Both the position numbers and the translations under genes were made by a program. Below are positions 13,901-24,447 of a stretch of 64,000 bases of DNA, piece after piece. Under the pieces are notes generated by a model that was given only the letters and a program-made list of their open reading frames with translations, was not told the origin of the DNA and made no database searches. Within the stretch, counting starts at the first letter, position 1, and the number at the start of each line of letters is the position of its first letter. The stretch comes from Temnothorax longispinosus (taxonomy: Eukaryota; Arthropoda; Insecta; Hymenoptera; Formicidae), in assembly GCF_030848805.1 (NCBI RefSeq), contig NC_092362.1:14491642-14555641 (forward strand), read 5' to 3'.

Positions 13901-16900
13901 GATACGTGCAAACGGTCGTTATAAAAATCGACATTTATTTAAATGCATTAAATTCAATATTACATAAAATCGTGCGCATCTGATTTGCGATCGTCTCCGG
14001 TAAAACAAAATTCTTGATAAATATCCCAGTACACGTTCGAGAAAATAGCTGAAAACTAAAACGAAATATATATCGATTTCAATACGCGATATGCATTTAA
14101 CGCGACATTTTATATCAACGCGCTACAATATTCGTGGACAATGCAGAGCTTTGTCAACAGTAAACCGAAACGTAGAAATGCCAAAAAGTTGAAACAGTAA
14201 TCTCCAAATTTTAGATAGTCGCGTCTAATAGTATAATCTCGTTACTTAAAAATCGATCGCACTCACAAATGCATAACTGATAGAGAACGACGACGAAAAG
14301 CTTATCAATACACACATTCCAAATATCATCATGACGTAGAATAGATTTATATATATATATAAACTCGGTCAACTTGTATTGATTGGATTGTGAAAACAGA
14401 TAAATTGAAAATTAACAGAAAGCATCTTCTTATCAGTATCCAGTGATGCAGTTGCATCTTGCAACAACGATAAGTATCTTTTAAAATTATAATTAGATAA
14501 TTTCAGAGAATGATAATTTATCACTTTTTGATAAACAGAAAAATATGTAATATATACTATATTTAATGCAAATAAAAAATATATGTAACATATTCAATAC
14601 ATATATGTATATAATATATATGTAAGTAGATATTTATGTAGATATTTCTGGAGGATAAGATAAAATAAACAAATTTGCAATAAAATAATTAAGATGCGAT
14701 ATATATGTATATAAAACTCCAGAAAATGCTTTAAAATATGCTCTATCACGAGAGTGACATTTTTATATTCTACTTCGCTAATATTGAATTGTCTTGTCAT
14801 CGTAATATCATTGTCATAAGAGATATGACAATGAGAAAGCGCTTTAATGTACGTAACACGAAGAAAATTCGAAAACTATAGCAGAGTTTTAAGGACTGAT
14901 AACAAAGTTTTACGGGTGGTGTTAAATTTACGCAAATGGAATTATCCGCGCGTGTCGACCCTTGTTTGACATTGTTTCTCATTTCCGAACTTCTGTGTAA
15001 TATTTTCTGTACGTCTTCCAATCAGATTGAGTGTTGTTCCATGAAGGAAATTGCCAAAACGATAGTTTGGTCCTACTATTCTATCAAGGTCGGGCGCTCG
15101 TTAACGAAATGACGAGTTAAATTTTGCGAAAGTCACATGTTACAAGTAGATCGATCACAAACTTCTTTTACGGACCACGGACCACAGGCGACGAGCGACG
15201 AGCAAATTCTTCGATTTAGTTTACGTAAAAGCCTGAGAGCTTCAAACTTCAAGCATTGTTCTTACTGTCGCCTTAACATTTTCCACAGAGTGACTTTTCT
15301 GCCTTAATCAAAGGAAATTCTTATATTTTTAAAATATTTTTTAAAAAGATAATTAAAACAATTAAATTATTTAGCGACAATAAGAGTCAAAAATAGCAGA
15401 TTTAGCCCACCATAACAAACGATATTTTATTACAGGATAATGAATGTCACACGTTAAGTGGTTCAATATAGTGCTATTAACGTGAAAATTATTCAGAAAA
15501 TGATTTTTTAATTAGGTATTTATTGTTTTTGTGTAGCGTGTCGCGGACAAATTACAGGTGCAAAAAGACTTGTGAGAATAAAATTGAATTCCTCGTAGTT
15601 AAAGATCCGACAGCCGCTTGATGAACGACCTCTTCTAACGGATTCTCCTAGATTATCTTAGTGACGTAATCAATCGCAAATACCAAATTGCAAATTTCCA
15701 TTAGCAATCATTGATTTAGATGAGTCAAGTCTTGATATTTGCTTCCACTAAAGACTAAAGTAATTGAAAATCAACGGGGAAAAAAATTTATTTCCACAAA
15801 TATCTCTCTGCAAGATTTTTTTATCTTTGATAAAAATAAATCTTTTTTTAATTTATCGTCTAATTGTAAATACGACCCTTTTAAATCGTAAATGCATTTT
15901 TATACTATACAATAAAAGCAATTCTTAGTTTGAGCTATTTCGTTACAACGTTGTTAATAACAAATAATTAAGTAATTACTACTAGATCTCAGATTCTGGT
16001 CTATAATTTTTGTTCAAAGCGCATATTCAGAGCCCTGTAAATAATTCGTACGTAATACGATTGCCGTGAAAAAGCTGGCATGCTTACGAGCGTTTCTATA
16101 TACTCAACGTTAATGCGCTGTCTTAATAACGAGCACCTGCTGCGAAAAATACCTAACGAAAAAGTGTTGCGTTTAGTGGCCGAACAAGTCTTAAGAGCTC
16201 GCCGATGTCGTTTAAGAGCATGTCTCACAACTACAAGATGTTTCACAATTACCAGATATTTTTACATTATAGATTCTTTGAATAGATCTTTTCCCAAGAA
16301 TATTGAAGTCTTATAATCTTATTCCTTTCATAAACAATTAAAAATACAGAAACGTTGCCGAATTAAGTTTTAAAAGGATCACATTAATTAACTCAAAGTA
16401 AACTTTATTTTAATAGAATTTTGATTTAAATCTTAATTTAAAAGAAATAATAAATCGATCCTGACATTTCCACGGAGAAAAAAATTATCTGCAGATAACG
16501 ATAAAAATTGGTTGCGAGATTTAATCCAATAATTCTGAAACACTCTGTATATTATGCGATATCGTGCCGTATACCGGCGTTTAATGGCGAAGAAGTTTTG
16601 TGTGATATGGAGAGTAAAAATAGCTCAGCAGGAAATGAGTTTCTAATCGGGGCCTTATATCGTGCGCTTACTTTGCGTGCCGCCTTTACGATCACCTAAT
16701 TTAAAAAAGGAGTGGAGAGTCGAAATTAAACAGGGGGATTCTTTACCAGTTACAATCCTGCATCGAAACGAATCAGCTTAATCTTATATACGGACGCCTT
16801 AATCTCCGTGACGTTAACGATTATGATGAGTGTAATGAGCTAGATCGACAGAAAATCCGATTCGCCTTGATTTCAATTTACTCTACGACCCTACGATCCT

Positions 16901-18110
16901 CCCTTCCCACTGCTCCACTGGTCCTATTTGGCCTTCTCTATCCCGCCTCTCCTCCCTCATTTTCTACGCTTTATATGCGCCAGCAAGAACGCCTTTCCCC
17001 GACGATGGGGTATTTTCCTGGTTCGATATCGCTTATAATGCCGGCGGCTATTATGAATATTATTCTATTAACGTGGTCTTATCTTAAAAGAGAAACCGGA
17101 AACTAATTAAAATCGCTTCAGCTTCATACTCGGAGTTAATGTCTAATGCACACATTGCAATATATAATATATTCACGTGTTAGCTTTAATTAATAATATT
17201 GATTCATAACGAGTTTTTGCTTATATAAGACACAATGAAACTTTGTCAATAATCATAATTAAGATTATAAAAATATTTTAAATCTTTTATATCACGCATA
17301 AATATACATTTTGGCGAGTCATCCTAATTCCTAATGCAATCATCCTTTTTCCTTCTGTTCGAAAACAATTTAGTGAATATTAGATGAAAACTTATATAAC
17401 GGCAGCGTATAAAGCGCTGGTTGCAAATTTATAATTTATCGATCACTTGTGCAAAGAAACAAAATCGATATTGGTTTAAAATCAGTGAAGCTTCCATGGT
17501 ATCATAATTTTGATTACAATATACCGCGTTAAAGTTTATCAAATAACACAAGTTGCACAAGAGATATTATAAAAAGCGCTAGAAATAAAATCGTATTGCA
17601 TTTAAGCCATTACTCATAAAAGACAGGTAGAATATGTAAAAAAAAATAGCAGAATATCGTTTAATCGATTACGTTTAAAATGTTCAAAACTACAAATTTG
17701 AAATTCTATACAAAGAAGCGCGATTGTATGAGTTCTATGAAAAAGCGAAAATCTGTATGACAAAAAATTGAAATCTGCTACCAATTAAAATTGCAACATT
17801 TCTTTCTTGCGTAAAAATAATTCATTTAATTCTATATATAATATAAAGATATCTTGACGAATCCTGTGAATGGTGGAAACTTATGCAAAAGCAATTATTG
17901 TTCCTGTCTATATATGAATATTCTTCTCGCACCGCAAGAATATCGCACAGTACTCATGGTTTATAACCTCGTAAGCGTGGAAGCCATAATCATTTATCTA
18001 GCAGTCTAACGTCGTGCCAGTATTTTTACGTTACGCTTTTTTTACTGCTTCTTTCATTCACGTGAAAATATTTCTCGGATTGCATCCTGTGCTTGATCAG
18101 AATGTCCCTT

Positions 18111-18197
18111 CCCAGATAGCACAGCTGATCTTTATGAATTCAAAAAGATCTGAATCTAATTTTTATGAATTCATAAAGATCAACTGTGCTATCTGGG
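18111..18197. mobile_element. 87-bp palindromic element (MITE-like)
   Basis: The left 31 bases begin CCCAGATAGCACAG. The last 31 bases are their reverse complement with one mismatch, and the element ends CTGTGCTATCTGGG. A 25-base centre separates the arms. The sharp mirror-image ends are those of a very short foldback or miniature inverted-repeat transposable element. No clear target-site duplication is visible, so the superfamily cannot be named. Confidence 0.65.
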
Positions 18198-19039
18198 TTT
18201 TTTATCATTGTTACCGAAATGCATTGTTATTATACTTATTATTATTACGCAGAGTACGAATAACAAGACTGTATGACAAATACATTCTTCTTCTTCTTAT
18301 ATTATATATTGTATATTGTATATTAGATAACTGCATATTAAATTAACTTTTCGTTAACGCGATGCACTTAATTTTACAATATTTTACAATGTTTTTTATT
18401 ATTATATTTATTTTATTTACCGTTTATTTACTGCGTTAGAAGCCTTAATTTTACGCCGCGTGTTGTTTACTCGTTTCGTAAAGCACCGTGTAATTACCCG
18501 TGAGGTAACGTATAGGTAACATAATTAATTACTTGATAAATCATGATTTTATTAGTAGATTTATGAGTACAACGCAAGAAAAATTAGAGTTATAAAGCAC
18601 CAGTATGCCCTTACTCGTGGTAAATCCAAGATTTATAACTCCCGTCATTATCTATTGTTCTTAGTTCGCTAGAAAGTTGAAATTACATCTCAAATCTGGT
18701 AAATCCTTCTTTCTTGCTGGAAACTGACGAGATTCAATACAAAGCTATTTATCTGTGAACGTCGCCTAGAATCTATATGCCATTTATTCCAGAACTTGTA
18801 CAATAACCGAAATTTCCATCAACAAGTAAATCTGATTGTGAGTTTAGTATTTTCTTTCTCTCATCGATTATTTAAAAATATTAGAATAATTAAAATCATG
18901 TAAAGTAACGGAAAAAATAGCCATATATGTAAATATATAAAAAAATAGATAAGATTAAGATCACTTGTCTTATTAAGAAAAATAATCCATCATATATACG
19001 TGTATACCTATATATCCTATATTCCATCTTCCACTAATA

Positions 19040-19522
19040 TTACTTAAGCCAAGGTTGAGCGGACGTACGATTACTTTTAATTAAACGAACAAAGAGACAA
19101 CAGAGAACCGCGACAAAACGGCTTTTAACGTACTTGTTAACGCACGAGCGATCCTGCATGCGCTCCAATTTGAGAGCCGTCGCAATTTCGCGAACTTGCC
19201 TACTCTTAATACATTTTGCGATAAAAGTACACGCCGCAGCGGCGTGCTTTCGAGTACAGAGGTACAGACCCACAGTTAGCTGTCTTATTGCAATTTTGGA
19301 ATACTAGGACGACACCGACCGATACGTACATTTATCACGGCAAAGAAGTACTTCCACGCGCTTTCCTCGCATTCGGCGCTTAACGTGGTGGATCCGAGAT
19401 TGTAGTTGTTTTACGAATACTCCACCAAGCTTTCCAACCGGCTCGCGGCGAATGGAATCGGATGAAACACTCCGACCGTTCAAGAACTCCCTAACGCGTC
19501 TTATCATGCTTGCATGGAGCAC
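19040..19522 (-). other. two in-frame minus-strand frames split by one stop
   Basis: The minus strand is open from about 19522 (a GTG codon; the first in-frame ATG is at about 19507) to a TAG at about 19304. The same reading frame then continues open to 19040. Ignoring that single stop, about 160 codons are open in a segment clearly less AT-rich than its flanks. No domain is recognisable; the product would be basic and contain several cysteines. This could be a decayed gene, an exon pair, or chance openness in GC-richer DNA. I favour chance or decay. Confidence 0.15.
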
Positions 19523-20236
19523 TTAATAGTCATTATTTCGGCCTTCGTGGAGAAGTGCTGAAAGTACAGTTATCGGCTTTTTACGCCTTGAAATTTATTT
19601 ATATATTTCAGAGAGAAGACATGGACCAACATTATTTTCTTTATCAAGAATGTGATAGGAATAATTATATAGAATATTATATGTTATATGTATAATAATA
19701 TATACATAACAAAATAGAATAATAATGGTAAAAATAAAATATAAAGTCAAATTTGTTTTAGTTGTGTACAATGCAATTTACCGATATTGCACAAAACTTT
19801 CTCAACATTTAGATCTCTCTTTGAAATAGTCTTATTTAATTTTGAAGAAGATAGCCTCCAATTGCGAATAGAGAAACAGAATAAACTAGCGAAGCAACGT
19901 GACACTGTTGCAAATTTCACCGGCCTAATTCGCAAATTGCAAGTTGCACAAACATGGATGTTATTCACGATCCACAAGATATTGGCAAAACAAAGAAAAT
20001 CGAATCAAGTTTAAATTGTCAGCCCCGAATGACAACTACATCGCTTTTTATCGTCGAAAAAAGACGAGTATAAAATTTCAATACAAAGCTCACGATGCTT
20101 TTCAGTACAATAACGTGATTTAAAAGAGAAGCCAATATATATATTGAATTTAAATATTATATTTCTCTCCACTGATTAACAAGAAAATTCTGTCTGCCCA
20201 AGATGTGGCTGAAAATCTAATACAGAAGAATTTTTA

Positions 20237-20268
20237 TCGAAACCGATAAATATTTATATCGGTTTCGA
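20237..20268. repeat. 12-bp perfect inverted repeat (hairpin)
   Basis: TCGAAACCGATA (20237-20248) is mirrored exactly by TATCGGTTTCGA (20257-20268) across an 8-base A/T spacer. Confidence 0.7.
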
Positions 20269-21115
20269 AAAAATTTATATACAACAAAAAGGTGATTAGA
20301 TATTCTTTTCAATTTTCTACAAATCAAATGAAATTAAGGATGTTACTAAAAAAAAATGCTTCTCGGATATTCAATCAAGGGACATCGGAATATTCCGTTA
20401 TACATGAATGAATAAAGTATGAGTAGAAGGCTTCGCGCGTAGCTGAAATTTCGTATTTATTATTCTCTTGACGCACTTTGCATATCGGAACGCTGCATAA
20501 AGCGATACCCGGGATCCGCGCAATTTCCCTCATCTAGTCATCAATTTCTTGAAAAGAATGATGGATAGGACGTAGCTTTTCTGATATTGGCCAAAGGTTG
20601 CCGAGAATTATGGCTTGCGCTCAACACACACACACGACAAGCAGTTCAGATAGTTAAAAAATACATGTTTCACAATAATCATAATAAACTGATCTTCCGC
20701 TACAAGCAGTATAAATCTGGTATTCTCCTCGTTTCTTTTACTCACGTTTCGAAATAATCGCTCGCAACTATCACTATTCTTTTTTTACAACGCGGTTCTG
20801 CCTTTCAAAGAATTTCGTGTTTGAAATTTTAATAATAATAAAATGACGCGTATACAATATCTTAAAACAGATTAAAAGTTAGAGAATTAAATATAAAGAA
20901 GAACAATCTTCGTGGTGAAAAGCGAACTTAACGCGCTCTGATTCTCTATCGAGTTCCGCAAGATCCATACGCGAAGAAAAGTTAAGTGGTCCATCAAACG
21001 CCAGCGGTTTCGTTACAGGAGGGAACGAATCCCGAATCTTCCAGACCGCTCCCGATAGTAAGAATTTTGACAGCGCGCAGCGGTGCCAATGACAATTTAT
21101 CACAAAAAGACTCAC

Positions 21116-21165
21116 CGACCGATGCGCAACGAGCGGAGTTATTCTGCCACGTAGCTGCGATGATT
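21116..21165 (-). other. candidate noncoding or coding exon C (minus strand)
   Basis: On the minus strand a T-rich tract ending TTTTTGTTACAG stops at 21166. The following 50 bases end at a donor read as GGTCG|GTGAGT, with the intron starting at 21115. The 50 bases contain no ATG and stay open when joined in phase to the upstream candidate exon at 21422-21608. The acceptor and its T-rich tract match the one in front of that exon, so this may be the edge of a third, diverged unit of the same tandem array. There is no expression evidence. Confidence 0.3.
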
Positions 21166-21421
21166 CTGTAACAAAAATAAAAAATTCACATTAAGTAGAC
21201 GCTCAAAATAATCAATGTTTCAAAAAATAATTTTTACACGCGTCTAATTCGTCTTTTAATTAAATTTACTCTAATATAATTATCTATTTCCCGGAAAAAA
21301 CCTTTATGAGAATAAACTTTTATAAAACGCTTTCTCTAATTATTTCTAACTTATCGAAATAAAACAGCTCGAATAAAAATGGGAAAAAACTATTTTTTAA
21401 GATAAAAGAAATAATACTCAC

Positions 21422-21608
21422 CCCAAAGTTGCTCCGCTGGGGCCCGATGCCTTTGCCAGGCCTCCTCCTCCTCTCAGAACGTCTGGGTTGTCAAGCCTTC
21501 CCCTCCTTCTCTTTCCGTTGCACAGGACACTCGCAGACACTCGCGTTGTTTAATATTTTGCGATCACGAACGAATAAACACTCCCGAGATTAAACGATCT
21601 GCGTATTA
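21422..21608 (-). other. candidate exon B (minus strand), first tandem copy
   Basis: Read on the minus strand, TTTTTTGTTACAG ends at 21609 and opens a 187-base segment. The segment closes at a consensus donor, GGG|GTGAGTATT, with the intron starting at 21421. There is no ATG in the segment, which fits a 5' UTR or internal exon. The last 43 codons are open and encode a Lys/Arg/Gly-rich stretch including LRGGGGLAKASG. In the second copy that stretch is preserved partly through synonymous changes. Caution: the plus strand of the same segment carries an equally good acceptor (a pyrimidine run ending CCGTTGCACAG at about 21522), so the strand is not settled. Confidence 0.35.
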
Positions 21609-21896
21609 CTGTAACAAAAAAACGAAAGATTCAAATTAAAGAGATGTCCAAAATAACGTTTCAAAAAATACTTTTTACGCGCGTCTAATTTGTCTTTCAC
21701 ACAATTAGATATTTAATATAATTACCTATTTTCGGAAAAAGATTTTTACAAGAATTATCTTTAGAAGAATCTCTTATAAAATTTTAGATTTTACGTTTTT
21801 TTTCTAATTATTTCTAACTTATCGAGATGAAACGGCTCGAGTAAATGAGAAAAAACTATTAATTTTAAGATAAGAAATAATACTCATCGTAGGGTT

Positions 21897-22114
21897 GCTC
21901 CGTCAAAGCCCGATGCCTTTGCTAGGCCTCCTCCTCCTCTCAGAACAGGGTTAGGTTGTCAGGCCTCCTCCTCCTCCCAGTCCTCTTTCCGTTGCACAGA
22001 AGCCGCTCACGGAACCGCTGTCCAATATTTCGCGATCGAGAACGAAATAACTGTAATCATACGATCACGACACTTTGTTAGACACTCTCCACAGATGAAA
22101 CGATCTGCGTTCTA
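21897..22114 (-). other. second tandem copy of exon B, donor lost
   Basis: Equivalent to 21422-21608. The donor position reads ATGAGT instead of GTGAGT (first base at 21897), and the matching acceptor is replaced by unrelated sequence at 22115. A stop interrupts the N-terminal side of the frame. The copy keeps the 3' peptide LRGGGGLAKASG. An alternative acceptor-like GATTACAG lies inside at about 22051. It is either a degenerate exon copy or part of a first exon using other signals. Confidence 0.3.
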
Positions 22115-22533
22115 CAGCGCACTTCTATTATTTAAATCCGACGATTCACCGCTGCTTTTCCCGCTGAGCGCGGCTAACTTCATACCGACGCCGCGCAGCT
22201 ACGACGCGAGTCGAATCAACGCCGTCAACAGTCGAATTGAAACGAGCAAACCGTTCGAAGATTTACGGCCAAAGCACATAACATGGCGTAGCGATATACG
22301 ACGGTCGTGGTCCTCGACCTGACAAATCAGGATCCTATGCCAAAGCTTGTGCGTTACTTACGTCCACGACTACGACTGTCATATATGTGCTTGGCCCATA
22401 CGCTCGAGCGCGTAAATTCCGCGAGAATTTCAGAATTACCAATGCAATTAAACGGTCGACACACCACACATTATCGCGCTTCATTATACTAAATCACGCG
22501 ATTCACATATTCCGTCACATTAAGGCCACGTTC

Positions 22534-22607
22534 AGTAACGCGCGCATTTTCTATATCTATAGTAAACGTTACGTATATTATAGACAAATGCGCGCATAGC
22601 GCGTTAC
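22534..22607. repeat. imperfect inverted repeat
   Basis: GTAACGCGCGCATTT near 22535 is mirrored by AAATGCGCGCA...GCGTTAC at 22587-22606 with a small asymmetric bulge. It lies between the tandem array and the GC-rich island. Confidence 0.45.
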
Positions 22608-22954
22608 GAAACGCAGGGTGGATATCTCACGATGATCCGACGATTATCGCGTACCTATACGCCGTTCTCAAAATGTGAAAGTGACGGCCAGATTATTCGA
22701 TATATTAATAAATGATCGGAACGGATATACGAGAAACGGAATATTCGGCGTATATTAATTCTGTATTCATCTTTTTCGACTCGACTTTCTGTAAAACGCG
22801 TGAGGCGCGTGCCTGCTGCGCAACGACAAGCGGCTTCGCCCTGGTTGCACATTCGTGAGTCGCGAACAGCGAGAGAGTCGATTGTGCAAACGGGATAATC
22901 CCGATGGTTAATAAAGAACGCTGCATCTCTTTGATATACCTGCGATATCATCGT

Positions 22955-23151
22955 GATTGCCTATCGCGATGTAACAGCGCTACGCACACGGAGCCCCTCG
23001 CTCGGCTGTCTGTCCGGCTCGAGCATCGGAACGTAAATGATAGCGCGTCCGTCGCGGGGCGCGGGGCGCGGCGGCGCGCCGCGCCGCGGCGTACGAAAAA
23101 ACAAAGTCGAGCGCCCGCGCGCCGACGGTCTCGCCGCCGAATACTTGCCTG
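22955..23151. promoter_or_regulatory. GC-rich, CpG-dense island, possible promoter
   Basis: Base composition changes abruptly. 22960-23140 is GC-rich with dense CpG, including a GGGGCGCGGGGCGCGG run and GCGCGCCGCGCCGCGG at about 23055-23092, in otherwise AT-rich DNA. CpG-dense islands of this size in insect DNA often mark transcription starts. Downstream on the minus strand there is a donor-like GAC|GTAAGT (intron from 22361) and then candidate exons B and C. That makes a minus-strand transcription start here the simplest reading. No TATA or initiator element can be called with confidence. Confidence 0.35.
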
Positions 23152-23157
23152 ATAACG

Positions 23158-23707
23158 TTTAATATACCTAGCGGTACAGAATTAACGTGGTGTACGCCGA
23201 ATATATATTTCGTTTCTTGTATTTCGATAAATGGGCTGTTAATTAATTATCACATATCTTCCGCGATGTTTCGCGCGAATCCATATTAGCATATTGCACG
23301 ATAATCTCTCTCTCAATAATAATATTTCGATCTGGGGAAGAGACGATTAAAATAATTTAAATGAAGAATAGTAACGCGAGAGCTTTCGCGGCAGTCGGCT
23401 TCTTTGATCGCTTGTTTCTTTATAATATTTAATGATCTTTAATATATCTACCTACAGAATTAATATACGCCAGTACGCCGATTATTCCGAATCTTCGTTT
23501 TTTGTATTTCGATAAATGGACTATTGTCGCATATTCTTCGCATTGTTTCATGGACCCGTATATTAGCGCATTGCCTGAGACGATAATTCATCTCTCAATA
23601 ATATTTCGATCTGAGTAAGAAATGATTTTAAAATAATAAAGTAATTCAAAATGGAGAAGTATCGCGAGCTTTCGTGCGGTCGGCTCTTTGCTCGCTTATT
23701 TCTTTAT
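23158..23707. repeat. second tandem duplication, two units of about 270-280 bp
   Basis: 23158-23423 and 23438-23707 align along their whole length with a period of about 280. Both start TTTAATATAYCTA. Shared landmarks follow in order: TGTATTTCGATAAATGG, CGCATTG or GCATATTGCACG, ATATTTCGATCTG, GAGCTTTCG, GGTCGGCT and CGCTT..TTTCTTTAT. Divergence is substantial, so the event is not recent. No coding frame is shared by both copies. Confidence 0.75.
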
Positions 23708-24010
23708 TCCGAGCGTGAATTATGGAACTTTCGGAATTATGGATTCAGATCGGAATCGTTTAGTTATACCGACCCAATTCTATTCTTACGCAGTAAATAC
23801 GTTTCGCGTAAGAAGAAACTGCGTGTACTTCGCTACCGTGTCTCTTGATATAATCGATAAATTTCTTTTTACGTGCGTTTAATAAAATCGATATAATTTC
23901 GTTTTCACATATCTTTTCTCATGACATACAGAGTAAAACTTACATTTTATGTTGTCTTTCTTTGAAATAATTATTAAACAATTCGATCTAATTTAAATTT
24001 TAAAAAATGA

Positions 24011-24347
24011 TCTATATATATATAAACAAATATCCTGACTGACTCACTGACTGACTGACCCATCAACGCCCATCCCAAACCCCTAAACCTAGAAACAATA
24101 AAAATCGGGGAATATATATATATTCCTTCCATAACGTAAGCACCCTCTAGAAATTCAACCCCTAATGGGCTAAAAAGGGGTAAAATGTGTTTTCACAGAT
24201 TCCTCAATATCTTTTAGGCTCGATGAGATATCGACTTGGTTTTTGCTTACAAAGGTTACCCATAAAAATGCTTAAAAACATAATTCAAGAGTCAAAATAG
24301 ATTTAAAGTTATAGTTATACCGTAGTGAAGCACGGGTATCAAGCTAG
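24011..24347 (+). mobile_element. non-autonomous Helitron, copy A
   Basis: The element starts TCTATATATATATAAAC and contains a (GACT)n-rich segment followed by CATCAACGCCCA. It ends with GAAGCACGGGTATCAAGCTAG. The flanking bases are A (24010) and T (24348). A 5' TC, a 3' CTAG with a short GC-rich stem-loop just upstream, and insertion between A and T are the established Helitron terminal features. The 3' stem (CCGT/ACGG) is partly decayed. At 337 bp it encodes nothing and would have depended on a Rep-helicase supplied elsewhere. Confidence 0.75.
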
Positions 24348-24424
24348 TCATCAGCTATATTTACATTGCATTTAGACTACTATTTTATTTAATTTTAAAA
24401 AAGAAAAGGAAAGAGAATGAAAAC

Positions 24425-24447
24425 GAGAGAGAGAGAGAGAGAGAGAG
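24425..24447. repeat. (GA)n microsatellite
   Basis: Uninterrupted GA run just downstream of Helitron A. Confidence 0.85.

Larger units (their letters stand above)
9459..18110. other. long AT-rich stretch, no gene recognised
   Basis: Only small repeats are visible: a 15-base direct repeat at 10097-10131 and the 10930-10959 hairpin. Less AT-rich islands (10.1-10.35, 11.28-11.4, 13.3-13.65, 16.0-16.3 and 16.85-17.1 kb) carry frames under 100 codons without recognisable motifs. They may be conserved noncoding DNA or chance. Confidence 0.5.
18198..20878. other. gene-free stretch with one GC-richer block
   Basis: AT-rich apart from 19.05-19.56 kb, which carries two minus-strand frames described separately. 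The 20237-20268 hairpin lies here, and nothing else was recognised. Confidence 0.5.
21166..22114 (-). repeat. tandem duplication of an exon-plus-intron-like unit
   Basis: Two diverged copies lie head to tail: 21166-21608 and 21609-22114. Both share an AT-rich segment (containing TTTCTAACTTATCGA and TTTACRCGCGTCTAATT), then a GC-rich block containing CCGATGCCTTTGC and AGGCCTCCTCCTCCTC, then TCTTTCCGTTGCACAG and CGATCTGCGT. Spacing between equivalent points is 476 bp at one side and about 506 bp at the other, because of indels. Copies this different but still easily aligned suggest an old duplication under some constraint, or a fast-evolving tandem family. Confidence 0.8.

Noticed and set aside
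16470..16499. CACGGAGAAAAAAATT, resembling the CACTGAGAAAAAAA MITE end
   Set aside because: No matching inverted end nearby. A-rich similarity alone is not evidence.
18014..18346. 110-codon plus-strand frame
   Set aside because: It runs straight through the 87-bp palindromic element, so its central residues come from the inverted repeat.
21116..23707. CRISPR-like or satellite array
   Set aside because: Only two copies each of two long, diverged units, without short regular repeats or spacers.
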